Below, piece after piece: positions 27,135 to 36,900 of a DNA stretch of 64,000 bases; the stretch's first letter is position 1; each line of letters opens with the position of its first letter. The DNA comes from JANQPD01 sp963715655 (GTDB lineage Bacteria > Bacteroidota > Bacteroidia > Flavobacteriales > Schleiferiaceae): contig OY970262.1 of NCBI GenBank assembly GCA_963715655.1, forward strand, positions 2,604,001 to 2,668,000, in the 5' to 3' direction. The notes below the pieces were generated by a model. That model was not told where the DNA came from and made no database searches. It worked only from the letters and a program-made list of their open reading frames with translations. A program made the position numbers and the translations under genes.

Positions 27135-28610
27135 TTACTTTCTACTATAATTTGGCGCCTCTCTGGTAATATGTACATCATGTGGATGACTTTCATTTAC
27201 ACCGGCAGCAGTAATTCTAACAAAACGTGCATCATTTTGTAAAGCTGCAATGTCTTTTGCTCCACAATATCCCATCCCGGCACGCAAACCTCCAATAAAT
27301 TGGTACATCACTTCACTTAATTGTCCTTTATAGGCAACACGACCCACAATTCCTTCAGGCACTAATTTTTTAATATCATCTTCCACATCCTGAAAATATC
27401 GGTCTTTAGACCCACTTTGCATGGCTTCAATGGAACCCATACCTCGGTAGCTTTTAAATTTTCTTCCTTCGTAAATAATGGTTTCTCCCGGTGCTTCTTC
27501 GGTGCCGGCTAATAATGAACCAAGCATTACACTATCCGCACCAGCGGCCACAGCTTTTACTATATCTCCTGTAAATCTAATTCCACCATCGGCAATAAGT
27601 GGCACCCCGGTTCCCTCTAACCCTTTGCGCGCTTCAATTACAGCGCTAAGCTGTGGCACGCCTACACCTGCCACCACTCTTGTGGTGCAAATAGAACCCG
27701 GACCTATACCTACTTTAACAGCATCGGCACCTGCATCGGCTAAATATTTAGCGGCTTGCGCAGTGGCTATATTTCCTACCACTACTTCAAGCTGAGCAAA
27801 CTTAGCTTTTACTTGTTCTAATGCATGCACTACTCCGCGCGTATGTCCGTGGGCTGTGTCTATAATTATGGCATCTACATTAGAACCTACCAATGCAGTA
27901 ACGCGCTCAAGCACATCTCCCGTTACACCTACCGCAGCAGCAACGCGCAATCTACCATAGGCATCTTTATTGGCATTTGGTTTTATTTTTAATTTGGTGA
28001 TGTCTCGATACGTTATTAAACCAATTAACTTATTGTCTTTGGTAACAACCGGTAGCTTTTCAATTTTATGCTTTTGTAAAATCACTTCAGCTTGTTCTAA
28101 ACTGGTATTTTCAAAAGTGGTAATCAGATTATCCTTCGTCATTATTTCATACAAAGGACGCTCGTCATTTTTTTCAAAGCGTAAATCGCGATTGGTAATA
28201 ATACCTATTAAAACCTTATGATTATTAATGATAGGAATTCCACCAATTTTAAATTCTGCCATCATGCGTTTGGCATCAATTACTAACGCATTTTCTCTTA
28301 AAGTTACAGGATCTAAAATCATCCCACTTTCTGCACGTTTTACATTACGCACTTCCACAGCTTGCTGCTCAATACTCATGTTTTTGTGCAACACACCAAT
28401 ACCACCATCTTGAGCAATGGCAATAGCCATTGCAGATTCCGTTACCGTATCCATAGCTGCGGAAACAATGGGTGCTTTTAGCAAAATATTCTTTGTAAAC
28501 CGTGTAGTTAAATCTACTTCACGCGGCAACACTTCGGAATATGCAGGCACTAAAAGCACATCATCATACGTAAGTGCTTCGCCTAAAATTTTGTTTGTAT
28601 CTAATGACAT
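27135..28610 (-). CDS. guaB: IMP dehydrogenase
   Basis: 491 residues. Oxidises IMP to XMP, the committed step of GMP synthesis. The TIM-barrel start is ALTYDDVLLVPAYSEVLP. Two CBS domains lie at about 95-205 (MMAEFKIGGIPIINNHKVLIGIIT...KLPVVTKDNKLIGLIT). The catalytic cysteine is in GIGPGSICTTRVVAGVG and the mobile flap region is YRGMGS. ATG at 28610 is preferred: the 12 upstream codons have no family counterpart. A TACATTTG -7-like element lies about 35 bases before it. Confidence 0.96.
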   Translation of the reverse strand: MSLDTNKILGEALTYDDVLLVPAYSEVLPREVDLTTRFTKNILLKAPIVSAAMDTVTESAMAIAIAQDGGIGVLHKNMSIEQQAVEVRNVKRAESGMILDPVTLRENALVIDAKRMMAEFKIGGIPIINNHKVLIGIITNRDLRFEKNDERPLYEIMTKDNLITTFENTSLEQAEVILQKHKIEKLPVVTKDNKLIGLITYRDITKLKIKPNANKDAYGRLRVAAAVGVTGDVLERVTALVGSNVDAIIIDTAHGHTRGVVHALEQVKAKFAQLEVVVGNIATAQAAKYLADAGADAVKVGIGPGSICTTRVVAGVGVPQLSAVIEARKGLEGTGVPLIADGGIRFTGDIVKAVAAGADSVMLGSLLAGTEEAPGETIIYEGRKFKSYRGMGSIEAMQSGSKDRYFQDVEDDIKKLVPEGIVGRVAYKGQLSEVMYQFIGGLRAGMGYCGAKDIAALQNDARFVRITAAGVNESHPHDVHITREAPNYSRK

Positions 28611-28643
28611 GTGGAGTCGCAATTTTGGATTTAAAATTGCACG

Positions 28644-28651
28644 CAAATGTA
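28644..28651 (-). promoter_or_regulatory. Candidate -7 element for guaB
   Basis: TACATTTG on the minus strand fits TAnnTTTG and lies 33 bases before the guaB ATG. No matching -33 element is visible, so this is partial. Confidence 0.35.
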
Positions 28652-28696
28652 CTAAAACTTTGCATTAATAATAGCTTGATAAAATCCATCTTAAAT

Positions 28697-30550
28697 ATAC
28701 ACCGTAAACTAAAAATCCCCATACATTGCTGCATAGGGATTTAGTTTTATAATCCATTGTTTTACTATATATACTTATCGTATTAATGTAAAACTTCCGC
28801 TTTCTTCTTGTTGTGATGAGCCTTCTGTGGCAAATCTTACTTTATATAAATATACTCCGGCTGGTAAATCTTTACCATTTTGCTTTCCATCCCAGCGCTC
28901 TAGCGGATCATCTGTTTCAAAAACTTTGCTACCCCAACGATTAGTTACCAATAAGCGGTAGCGATTTACATCATCAAAGCGTAAGCTTGGACCAAATGTT
29001 TGGTTTTCTGGTACAGAACTTTCTGGTCTAAAAGCATTGGGCATAAACATTTTTACGCGCTGATATACACAATCTGAATTTGAACGACTTGAAAATGGTT
29101 GACCTTGATTGTTTACATAATTCAGCGGATTGTCTTTTTCTACCGCTCGTACGTAATAACAAAACTCTACACGCTCATCTGCAAATGCTGATATATTGTC
29201 TTCAAAAGTGGTATCGTTTCCTTCGTTAGTGCCTACCAAACCATACGTTACTCCTTCGTCTATAGAGCGATAAATGTCATAACGACCCACTTTTCCATCC
29301 CACTTTTCATAAGGATTCCAACTTAAACCATTGGTAAGATTGGCATTTGAAGTTGCGGTAATTACCAAGTTACGACCAATGTTACTTATGGTATCTCTAC
29401 CGCCACAGCTGTCGGTTGCTGATATTCGATAATAATAACTATTGTTTATATCTGCTCCAAAATCGCTAAACGATATAGTATAAGGAGGTGCTTGGGGTTT
29501 ACCCACCGTTCCTATGTTTTCCCATGGACCAAAGCGGTCTAAGGCTCGCTCTATTTGAAAAATGCTTACATCGGCTGTGCCATCTATAAAAGTGAAAATA
29601 TCAATTGAATTACGTTCTATGTTATTGGTCACATTGGCGATATACAACTCCTCACTTGGCTTAGAAACAGAAGCATCTATACATACTTCGTTACTAGTAC
29701 TGGTGGCTGTGCCTGCGGTATCATACGCTACCACCGTAAAACAATATTCCGAACCACTTCGCAATCTATTTATACGATGTATCGTATCTGTTTTGCTGCT
29801 AAAGGCTAGCGTTTGTGATCCCGTTACTCCGTTTATATCTGTTTCTACATACAGTAATTTATACTCACCTATGCCTCCCGCAAAGCCTTTATAATTGCTC
29901 CAAGACATGCGTAAATATCCTTCGCATTTATTTAAATAATCGCGTAAGAAAATTGTTTTATGTGCAATCACAGCTTTGTCATTACTTTGATTACCACAGG
30001 TATCTACTGATATTACTCTAAATTCTTCTGCTCTGCTGCTTGCTTGGCTAGCCGCCCATTCATAAGGCATTGTAAATCCTACCTCAACACTATCTATTAC
30101 TGTCCAACCTATATTGGGGTCGTTAAACAAAATACGGTATTGATCTACATCATTTTGTGTAGTAGGCTGCCAGCTTATGTTTGCTAATCCTGTTACTTGC
30201 GATACTGTAACGCTATCTAGCACTATAATATCTGCATTGGTTTCATCTTTAAAATCTCCCGGAGTGGTAAGCGTGGAGGTAGAGTAGCAACCTGTTACAG
30301 GATCTAATACGCGTATCTCAAATATTGCCTGATCATCACATGCCTGCAAAAAGGAGCTAAACGTAGTATCAGTACTTTGATCAAACAATTTCCAATTTCC
30401 CGAGCCGGTAGGTACTTCTACCCATATTTCATAAGTAGTAAGGGCATTAAAATTTATGGGGTTCCAATTTAAAACCAACGTATCTGAACGTCCACCTACT
30501 GGCTGAGTTAACTGAACGTTTATTGTACTTAATGTATCACTGGGAGGAGA
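28697..30550. repeat. 1.85-kb direct repeat, copy 1
   Basis: Matches 32288-34141 at a constant offset of 3591 bases with no gaps. By eye I find four single-base differences (28751, 28829, 28889, 28925). All lie in the first 230 bases of the repeat; the first is outside the gene and the others are silent. It spans the terminator and the 3' half of the surface-protein gene. Confidence 0.9.
28711..28743 (-). terminator. Intrinsic terminator of surface-protein gene 1
   Basis: On the minus strand AATCCC-TATGCA-GCAA-TGTATG-GGGATT folds into a stem followed by TTTTTAG. It lies about 30 bases past the stop. An identical copy sits at 32302-32334. Confidence 0.8.
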
Positions 30551-32212
30551 TAAAAACACACATCCTGCTCTACTACTCATACCTAAAACTATGTAATAAC
30601 TTGATGGAATTGTATTTCCACTAGGCAATTGTGCTGATGTAATTATCGTGTTGACCTGATTTGAATCAGTTATAGTGTCCACTACACTAAAATTACCCAT
30701 TCCATCATCAGCATACACTAAATAATAGTTGAAAAATAAGCCACTATCTAAAGGTGGTTTTTCCCAAGATACATCCACATCATTTGCGGGATGGTTTACA
30801 ACGTTTACACAACTTATCGGAGGCGTATCAGGATTACCACGTAATACATCTACTATTACGGTAACAACCGATATAGCATTGGCAGGACAACCATTATCCA
30901 CCATTCTTAAAGCAAAAGGATATGTATTAGTAAAACCTCTACAGCCTTGTTCCGTAGCTAAATGTTGACAATTAGGAACCCAAAGAAACGCTTGTTCATT
31001 TTGTATTGAGTTACAATACCCTGTTTGCGGAGCGATGGGCGTAACTGTAGCGCAAGGGGTTTTACCACTTACACAACCAAGTTGAGAATTATATGGGCTT
31101 CCCACTTCATCATTGGCAACCTCTAAGCAAATTTGCTGAAAATTGAAGCCATTAAGATCAGGATCAGTGGCTAATAAATCAAATTGAACGGTATCTCCGG
31201 GATAAACACTAGTATAATAATTGTCGCCAATTTTTTTAATATTAGGCCAAGCTACCAAGTCAATATTAGCGGATGGAGGATTATTACCTAAACAATCTGA
31301 AGAGGTATTAAAAACTAACGCTAAATCTCTAAAAATTTCTGCTTTAAGCTGGCAGCTTTTCCATGCCTCTACCTTTACACAACTTATATAATTACCGGCT
31401 GTTGGGTTATATGATTCCACCGTCATTTGGCCTGTTACACCATCTAAAGTTACCGGGCCGTTTGATGGATTTTCTCCTGCATCAGGATACGGTGCATTAA
31501 AACTATACCCTGTATTAAAAGCGCCATTCGTATTTAATCCTATCTGTGGGTAATCCCAAGTATAAAATAAAGAATCTACTTCCTTATCACTTGCTAAGTG
31601 ATTATAACTGAATTTATAATCACTACAAATAATACTAGTAGGGCTAGCAATAAAACGCGGACTACCATCGTAACAAGGATTAGCAGGAAGCGGAATGGTA
31701 GAACCACTTGGAATGTACGGATACATTTTAGAACGAATTATTAAAGGGTCGCCAGAGGAACCTGCTAAATTTACACTAGGTGGCCTGCAACAGGGTAATT
31801 GCGCATAAAGCGTCCAACCACCAGCAGCAGGTGGTGTGCTGGGTAAAGTTGCAGGTGCGGTTGCATTAGTATATACAAATTCTTCCACAGCACCTCCCTG
31901 AACAGGTGGATTTTGAGAACAATTTAGCAACTGATTAGCACCTCCACATTGCGGTGTAATATCATTAATTTGACGCAAAACAACAGGATAGTTACCACCA
32001 CCAGAATTAGTTATGTTAATAGAAGAGGTTCCAATTACTCTTGGAAAATTAGCTCCACTACAGTCTCTATAAACTTTAAGTGTAAATATATACCTACCAC
32101 CTGTGGTGCATTGCCATGTTAGTTCACCACCTAAATAATGCGAAGCATTAAGGGAGGAAAAGGAAATAAGCATGATTAGTGAAAAGAAGCCTAGAATTAA
32201 TTTATTGCGCAT
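28775..32212 (-). CDS. Gliding-motility-type giant surface protein 1
   Basis: 1145 residues from ATG 32212 (a TTG 27 bases upstream gives a poorer start). Signal peptide RNKLILGFFSLIMLISFSSLNA, then SHYLGGELTW..TTGGRYIFTLKVYRDC, an N-terminal domain shared by many T9SS-exported Bacteroidota proteins. The central part is beta-rich with fibronectin-III-like stretches (ISWQPTTQNDVDQYRILF; YCFTVVAYDTAG). The C-terminus (MPNAFRPES...NRWGSKVFET...LPAGVYLYKVRF) is the gliding-motility-associated (type B) sorting domain. Likely an adhesin or matrix protein on the cell surface. The last 600 or so residues are identical to the neighbouring paralogue; the N-terminal part is similar but diverged. Confidence 0.88.
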   Translation of the reverse strand: MRNKLILGFFSLIMLISFSSLNASHYLGGELTWQCTTGGRYIFTLKVYRDCSGANFPRVIGTSSINITNSGGGNYPVVLRQINDITPQCGGANQLLNCSQNPPVQGGAVEEFVYTNATAPATLPSTPPAAGGWTLYAQLPCCRPPSVNLAGSSGDPLIIRSKMYPYIPSGSTIPLPANPCYDGSPRFIASPTSIICSDYKFSYNHLASDKEVDSLFYTWDYPQIGLNTNGAFNTGYSFNAPYPDAGENPSNGPVTLDGVTGQMTVESYNPTAGNYISCVKVEAWKSCQLKAEIFRDLALVFNTSSDCLGNNPPSANIDLVAWPNIKKIGDNYYTSVYPGDTVQFDLLATDPDLNGFNFQQICLEVANDEVGSPYNSQLGCVSGKTPCATVTPIAPQTGYCNSIQNEQAFLWVPNCQHLATEQGCRGFTNTYPFALRMVDNGCPANAISVVTVIVDVLRGNPDTPPISCVNVVNHPANDVDVSWEKPPLDSGLFFNYYLVYADDGMGNFSVVDTITDSNQVNTIITSAQLPSGNTIPSSYYIVLGMSSRAGCVFLSPPSDTLSTINVQLTQPVGGRSDTLVLNWNPINFNALTTYEIWVEVPTGSGNWKLFDQSTDTTFSSFLQACDDQAIFEIRVLDPVTGCYSTSTLTTPGDFKDETNADIIVLDSVTVSQVTGLANISWQPTTQNDVDQYRILFNDPNIGWTVIDSVEVGFTMPYEWAASQASSRAEEFRVISVDTCGNQSNDKAVIAHKTIFLRDYLNKCEGYLRMSWSNYKGFAGGIGEYKLLYVETDINGVTGSQTLAFSSKTDTIHRINRLRSGSEYCFTVVAYDTAGTATSTSNEVCIDASVSKPSEELYIANVTNNIERNSIDIFTFIDGTADVSIFQIERALDRFGPWENIGTVGKPQAPPYTISFSDFGADINNSYYYRISATDSCGGRDTISNIGRNLVITATSNANLTNGLSWNPYEKWDGKVGRYDIYRSIDEGVTYGLVGTNEGNDTTFEDNISAFADERVEFCYYVRAVEKDNPLNYVNNQGQPFSSRSNSDCVYQRVKMFMPNAFRPESSVPENQTFGPSLRFDDVNRYRLLVTNRWGSKVFETDDPLERWDGKQNGKDLPAGVYLYKVRFATEGSSQQEESGSFTLIR

Positions 32213-32287
32213 TGGTTTTAATCTTTTAATACTTTTCAAATATACTATCTCCTTACCATTTAACCTTGGGCTATCTATTTAAAGCTA

Positions 32288-34141
32288 ATACACCGTAAAC
32301 TAAAAATCCCCATACATTGCTGCATAGGGATTTAGTTTTATGATCCATTGTTTTACTATATATACTTATCGTATTAATGTAAAACTTCCGCTTTCTTCTT
32401 GTTGTGATGAGCCTTCTGTAGCAAATCTTACTTTATATAAATATACTCCGGCTGGTAAATCTTTACCATTTTGCTTTCCGTCCCAGCGCTCTAGCGGATC
32501 ATCTGTTTCAAAAACCTTGCTACCCCAACGATTAGTTACCAATAAGCGGTAGCGATTTACATCATCAAAGCGTAAGCTTGGACCAAATGTTTGGTTTTCT
32601 GGTACAGAACTTTCTGGTCTAAAAGCATTGGGCATAAACATTTTTACGCGCTGATATACACAATCTGAATTTGAACGACTTGAAAATGGTTGACCTTGAT
32701 TGTTTACATAATTCAGCGGATTGTCTTTTTCTACCGCTCGTACGTAATAACAAAACTCTACACGCTCATCTGCAAATGCTGATATATTGTCTTCAAAAGT
32801 GGTATCGTTTCCTTCGTTAGTGCCTACCAAACCATACGTTACTCCTTCGTCTATAGAGCGATAAATGTCATAACGACCCACTTTTCCATCCCACTTTTCA
32901 TAAGGATTCCAACTTAAACCATTGGTAAGATTGGCATTTGAAGTTGCGGTAATTACCAAGTTACGACCAATGTTACTTATGGTATCTCTACCGCCACAGC
33001 TGTCGGTTGCTGATATTCGATAATAATAACTATTGTTTATATCTGCTCCAAAATCGCTAAACGATATAGTATAAGGAGGTGCTTGGGGTTTACCCACCGT
33101 TCCTATGTTTTCCCATGGACCAAAGCGGTCTAAGGCTCGCTCTATTTGAAAAATGCTTACATCGGCTGTGCCATCTATAAAAGTGAAAATATCAATTGAA
33201 TTACGTTCTATGTTATTGGTCACATTGGCGATATACAACTCCTCACTTGGCTTAGAAACAGAAGCATCTATACATACTTCGTTACTAGTACTGGTGGCTG
33301 TGCCTGCGGTATCATACGCTACCACCGTAAAACAATATTCCGAACCACTTCGCAATCTATTTATACGATGTATCGTATCTGTTTTGCTGCTAAAGGCTAG
33401 CGTTTGTGATCCCGTTACTCCGTTTATATCTGTTTCTACATACAGTAATTTATACTCACCTATGCCTCCCGCAAAGCCTTTATAATTGCTCCAAGACATG
33501 CGTAAATATCCTTCGCATTTATTTAAATAATCGCGTAAGAAAATTGTTTTATGTGCAATCACAGCTTTGTCATTACTTTGATTACCACAGGTATCTACTG
33601 ATATTACTCTAAATTCTTCTGCTCTGCTGCTTGCTTGGCTAGCCGCCCATTCATAAGGCATTGTAAATCCTACCTCAACACTATCTATTACTGTCCAACC
33701 TATATTGGGGTCGTTAAACAAAATACGGTATTGATCTACATCATTTTGTGTAGTAGGCTGCCAGCTTATGTTTGCTAATCCTGTTACTTGCGATACTGTA
33801 ACGCTATCTAGCACTATAATATCTGCATTGGTTTCATCTTTAAAATCTCCCGGAGTGGTAAGCGTGGAGGTAGAGTAGCAACCTGTTACAGGATCTAATA
33901 CGCGTATCTCAAATATTGCCTGATCATCACATGCCTGCAAAAAGGAGCTAAACGTAGTATCAGTACTTTGATCAAACAATTTCCAATTTCCCGAGCCGGT
34001 AGGTACTTCTACCCATATTTCATAAGTAGTAAGGGCATTAAAATTTATGGGGTTCCAATTTAAAACCAACGTATCTGAACGTCCACCTACTGGCTGAGTT
34101 AACTGAACGTTTATTGTACTTAATGTATCACTGGGAGGAGA
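32288..34141. repeat. 1.85-kb direct repeat, copy 2
   Basis: Partner of 28697-30550. At the left, similarity begins abruptly at ATACACCGTAAACT in the spacer between the two genes. At the right, it ends just after TGGGAGGAGA inside the coding region; beyond that the paralogues are only moderately similar. Confidence 0.9.
32302..32334 (-). terminator. Intrinsic terminator of surface-protein gene 2
   Basis: Same hairpin as 28711-28743, located inside copy 2 of the repeat about 30 bases past the stop of the second gene. It implies that the two paralogues are transcribed separately. Confidence 0.8.
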
Positions 34142-35812
34142 AAAGAAAGGACAATCACCACTATTACGACTAGTATCACTATGCACTACATAAAAACTAC
34201 CCGGTATTGTGCTTCCTGAAGGCATTTGATTTGAAGAAATGGTGGTGGTTAAAACATTGTAATCATCTACCGTATCTATAGGAACATAATTACCACTACC
34301 GTCATCTGCATAAATAAAGTAAGAATAGAAAAACAAACCGCTATCCACGGGCGGCTGTTGCCAGCTAATTTCCACATCCTTAGCGCTGTTAATTACATTT
34401 ACACAACTAATGGGCGGAGTATCAGGATTACCTTGCAAAACGTCAATAACAATGGTAGTTACCGATATTGCAGGGGCAGGACAACCATTATCAACCATTC
34501 TTAAGGCAAAAGGATATGTGTTTGTAAAGCCTCTACAACCTCTTTCTGTGGCTAAGTGCAAACAGCTTGGTACCCAAAGAAAAGCTACTTCATTTTGTAT
34601 TGAATTACAATAAGTAGTTTGAGGAGCAATAGGGGAAAGCGTGGCACATGGTGTTTTACCACTTACACAACCAAGTTGAGAATTAAATGGACTTCCAATT
34701 TCATCATTAACTGCATTTAGGCAAATTTGCTGAAAATTAAAACCATTAAGATCAGGATCAGTGGCTAACAAATCAAAGCGAATGGTGTCTCCCGGATAAA
34801 CACTAGCATAATAATTGTCGCCAACTTTTTTTATGCCGGGCCAAGCTACTAAGTCAATATTAGCCGTTGGTGGGTTATTTCCTGCACACGCAGCATCTGT
34901 ATTAAACACTATACTTAAATCTCTAAAAATCTCTGCTTTAAGCTGACAGTTTTTCCATGCTTCTACTTTTACACAACTTATATAATTACCGGCAGGAGGA
35001 TTGTACGCTTCTACGGTAAGTTGACCAGTAACGCCATCTAAAGTTACCGGACCGTTTGATAGATTTTCTCCACCATCAGGGTAAGGAGCACTTCTGCTAT
35101 AGCCCGTAGCAAAAGTTACCGAGGTATTAGGGTTCACACTAACTAAAGGGTCTGCCCAAGTATAAAACAAAGAATCTATTTCGGTATCACTAGCTAGGTG
35201 ATTATAACTAAATTTATAATCACTGCATATAACCGTGTTAGGCGAGGATAAAAACCTTGGACTATTATCATAACATGGGTTAGCTGGTAAAGGAATAGTA
35301 GAACCAGCAGGAATATAAGGATACATTACCGTTCTAATGGTTTGACCGGGTTGAGTTGTTAAATTAACGCTAGGAGGACGGGCGAAATTAGTATTAGAAA
35401 ATATCCACCCACCTGCAGCTGGTGGTACCGAAGGTAAAGTTATTGGGTTAGTGGCATTATCGTAAATAAACTCCTCTACGGCACCTCTTTTGGTATTATT
35501 GTTATTGGCTGGGTTACAATCTGGAATAGCGATAGCTGCGTTTCCACAACTAGGGGTTAAATCTGTAATGGATCTTAAGGTTAAATTAAATGATGCTCCA
35601 CCTGTAAAATTTATATTTTCTGTTGAGCTACCTATAACCCTTGGGAAACCTACCCCTCTACAATCTCTATACAGTTTTAACGTAAATATGTAACGGCCTC
35701 CAGTGGTACATTTCCATGTAAGTTCACCACCTAAATAATGTGATGCCTTAGTTTGATAGGAAGTGCAAATTAAAGTCACTAAAAAAACTAGACTTAATAT
35801 TTTCTTGACCAT
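32366..35812 (-). CDS. Gliding-motility-type giant surface protein 2
   Basis: 1148 residues. Signal peptide (VKKILSLVFLVTLICTSYQTKA), then the same SHYLGGELTW N-terminal domain as its neighbour, fibronectin-III-like modules, and an identical type B T9SS sorting domain. The N-terminal 560 or so residues differ from paralogue 1 at many positions, with small gaps, while the C-terminal half is identical. So the variable part is what faces outward if the C-terminus anchors the protein. Many paired cysteines suggest disulphides outside the cell. Confidence 0.88.
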   Translation of the reverse strand: MVKKILSLVFLVTLICTSYQTKASHYLGGELTWKCTTGGRYIFTLKLYRDCRGVGFPRVIGSSTENINFTGGASFNLTLRSITDLTPSCGNAAIAIPDCNPANNNNTKRGAVEEFIYDNATNPITLPSVPPAAGGWIFSNTNFARPPSVNLTTQPGQTIRTVMYPYIPAGSTIPLPANPCYDNSPRFLSSPNTVICSDYKFSYNHLASDTEIDSLFYTWADPLVSVNPNTSVTFATGYSRSAPYPDGGENLSNGPVTLDGVTGQLTVEAYNPPAGNYISCVKVEAWKNCQLKAEIFRDLSIVFNTDAACAGNNPPTANIDLVAWPGIKKVGDNYYASVYPGDTIRFDLLATDPDLNGFNFQQICLNAVNDEIGSPFNSQLGCVSGKTPCATLSPIAPQTTYCNSIQNEVAFLWVPSCLHLATERGCRGFTNTYPFALRMVDNGCPAPAISVTTIVIDVLQGNPDTPPISCVNVINSAKDVEISWQQPPVDSGLFFYSYFIYADDGSGNYVPIDTVDDYNVLTTTISSNQMPSGSTIPGSFYVVHSDTSRNSGDCPFFSPPSDTLSTINVQLTQPVGGRSDTLVLNWNPINFNALTTYEIWVEVPTGSGNWKLFDQSTDTTFSSFLQACDDQAIFEIRVLDPVTGCYSTSTLTTPGDFKDETNADIIVLDSVTVSQVTGLANISWQPTTQNDVDQYRILFNDPNIGWTVIDSVEVGFTMPYEWAASQASSRAEEFRVISVDTCGNQSNDKAVIAHKTIFLRDYLNKCEGYLRMSWSNYKGFAGGIGEYKLLYVETDINGVTGSQTLAFSSKTDTIHRINRLRSGSEYCFTVVAYDTAGTATSTSNEVCIDASVSKPSEELYIANVTNNIERNSIDIFTFIDGTADVSIFQIERALDRFGPWENIGTVGKPQAPPYTISFSDFGADINNSYYYRISATDSCGGRDTISNIGRNLVITATSNANLTNGLSWNPYEKWDGKVGRYDIYRSIDEGVTYGLVGTNEGNDTTFEDNISAFADERVEFCYYVRAVEKDNPLNYVNNQGQPFSSRSNSDCVYQRVKMFMPNAFRPESSVPENQTFGPSLRFDDVNRYRLLVTNRWGSKVFETDDPLERWDGKQNGKDLPAGVYLYKVRFATEGSSQQEESGSFTLIR

Positions 35813-35943
35813 GATATCGGTTTTTTTTATTCCACGTAAAAATACAAAGGTTAAGGCACTATACAGACCTGTAATGATTAAAAGCCGCTCTAAAAATACT
35901 TAACGTACTAATAAGACCTTTGAAATGGCTAATTTTCTTTAAA

Positions 35944-36894
35944 TCACTCCATTTTTTGCCTACCCATACACCATGTAGCTGCATTAAAATCGCTTACTAA
36001 TTGCTCTATTATAGCTTTTGCCGGAAGAATTTCGCTTATCATTCCGCTGATTTGGCCTATCTCTAATTCACCTTCTTCCAAATCACCTTCAAACATACCT
36101 TTTTTTGCCCTTGCCCTACCTAAAAGGGTTTTTAACTCATCAGCTTTTGCACCTTGCGCGTAGGCAGCTTCAATATCGTTATAAAACTTGTTTCTAATTA
36201 AACGCACCGGTGCTAATTCTTTGAGTGTAAGATGGGTATCACCTTCTTTAGCCTTTAAAACCGCTTGCTTAAAATGGGGATGCGCAGAACTTTCTTGACT
36301 AGCTACAAACCGAGATCCTATTTGAACGGCTTCTGCACCTAAAGCCATGGCCGCTAAAATTTGCGCTCCGCTGGCAATACCACCGGCTGCAATTACAGGT
36401 ATATCTAAAGTTGCCGATACCTGAGGAATCAAACAAAACGTGGTTGTTTCATCTCTACCATTGTGCCCTCCCGCTTCAAAACCTTCTGCTACCACTGCAT
36501 CTACACCCGCTTCTTGTGCTTTTAAAGCAAATTTTACACTGCTTACCACATGCACTACGGTAATGCCTTTTTGTTTTAAAGTGCCGGTAAATGTTTTTGG
36601 ATTTCCGGCCGACATAAAAACAATGGGTACTTCCTCTTCTACAATTATCTGAATATGCTGGTCAATATCAGGATACAGCATGGGTACATTAACTGCAAAC
36701 GGTTTTGAGGTAGCTTTTTTACATTTTTGAATATGCGTACGTAAAACATCTGGATACATACTACCGGAACCGATAATACCTAAACCACCGGCATTGCTAA
36801 CTGCTGATGCTAATTCCCAACCGCTGCACCAAATCATACCCGCCTGTATAATTGGATATTGAATGCCGAATAGCGCACAAATTCTATTGGTCAT
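35944..36894 (-). CDS. Nitronate monooxygenase / NAD(P)H-dependent flavin oxidoreductase
   Basis: 316 residues, FMN-dependent TIM barrel of the 2-nitropropane dioxygenase family. It starts ICALFGIQYPIIQAGM with SNAGGLGIIGSG, and has EGFEAGGHNGRDETTT holding the family His, and GGIASGAQILAAMALGAEAVQIGSRF for FMN phosphate binding. The family oxidises alkyl nitronates (detoxifying 3-nitropropionate), but FabK-like enoyl reductases share the fold; the GGHNGR motif favours nitronate monooxygenase. It follows the subtilase gene in the opposite direction of reading order: both are on the minus strand, 6 bases apart. Confidence 0.85.
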   Translation of the reverse strand: MTNRICALFGIQYPIIQAGMIWCSGWELASAVSNAGGLGIIGSGSMYPDVLRTHIQKCKKATSKPFAVNVPMLYPDIDQHIQIIVEEEVPIVFMSAGNPKTFTGTLKQKGITVVHVVSSVKFALKAQEAGVDAVVAEGFEAGGHNGRDETTTFCLIPQVSATLDIPVIAAGGIASGAQILAAMALGAEAVQIGSRFVASQESSAHPHFKQAVLKAKEGDTHLTLKELAPVRLIRNKFYNDIEAAYAQGAKADELKTLLGRARAKKGMFEGDLEEGELEIGQISGMISEILPAKAIIEQLVSDFNAATWCMGRQKME

Positions 36895-36900
36895 AGTTGT

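Noticed and set aside
29562..30021. Plus-strand open frames in the giant surface-protein genes, repeated identically at 33153-33612
   Set aside because: They are identical only because the underlying DNA is duplicated; the minus-strand frames carry signal peptide, modules and sorting domain.
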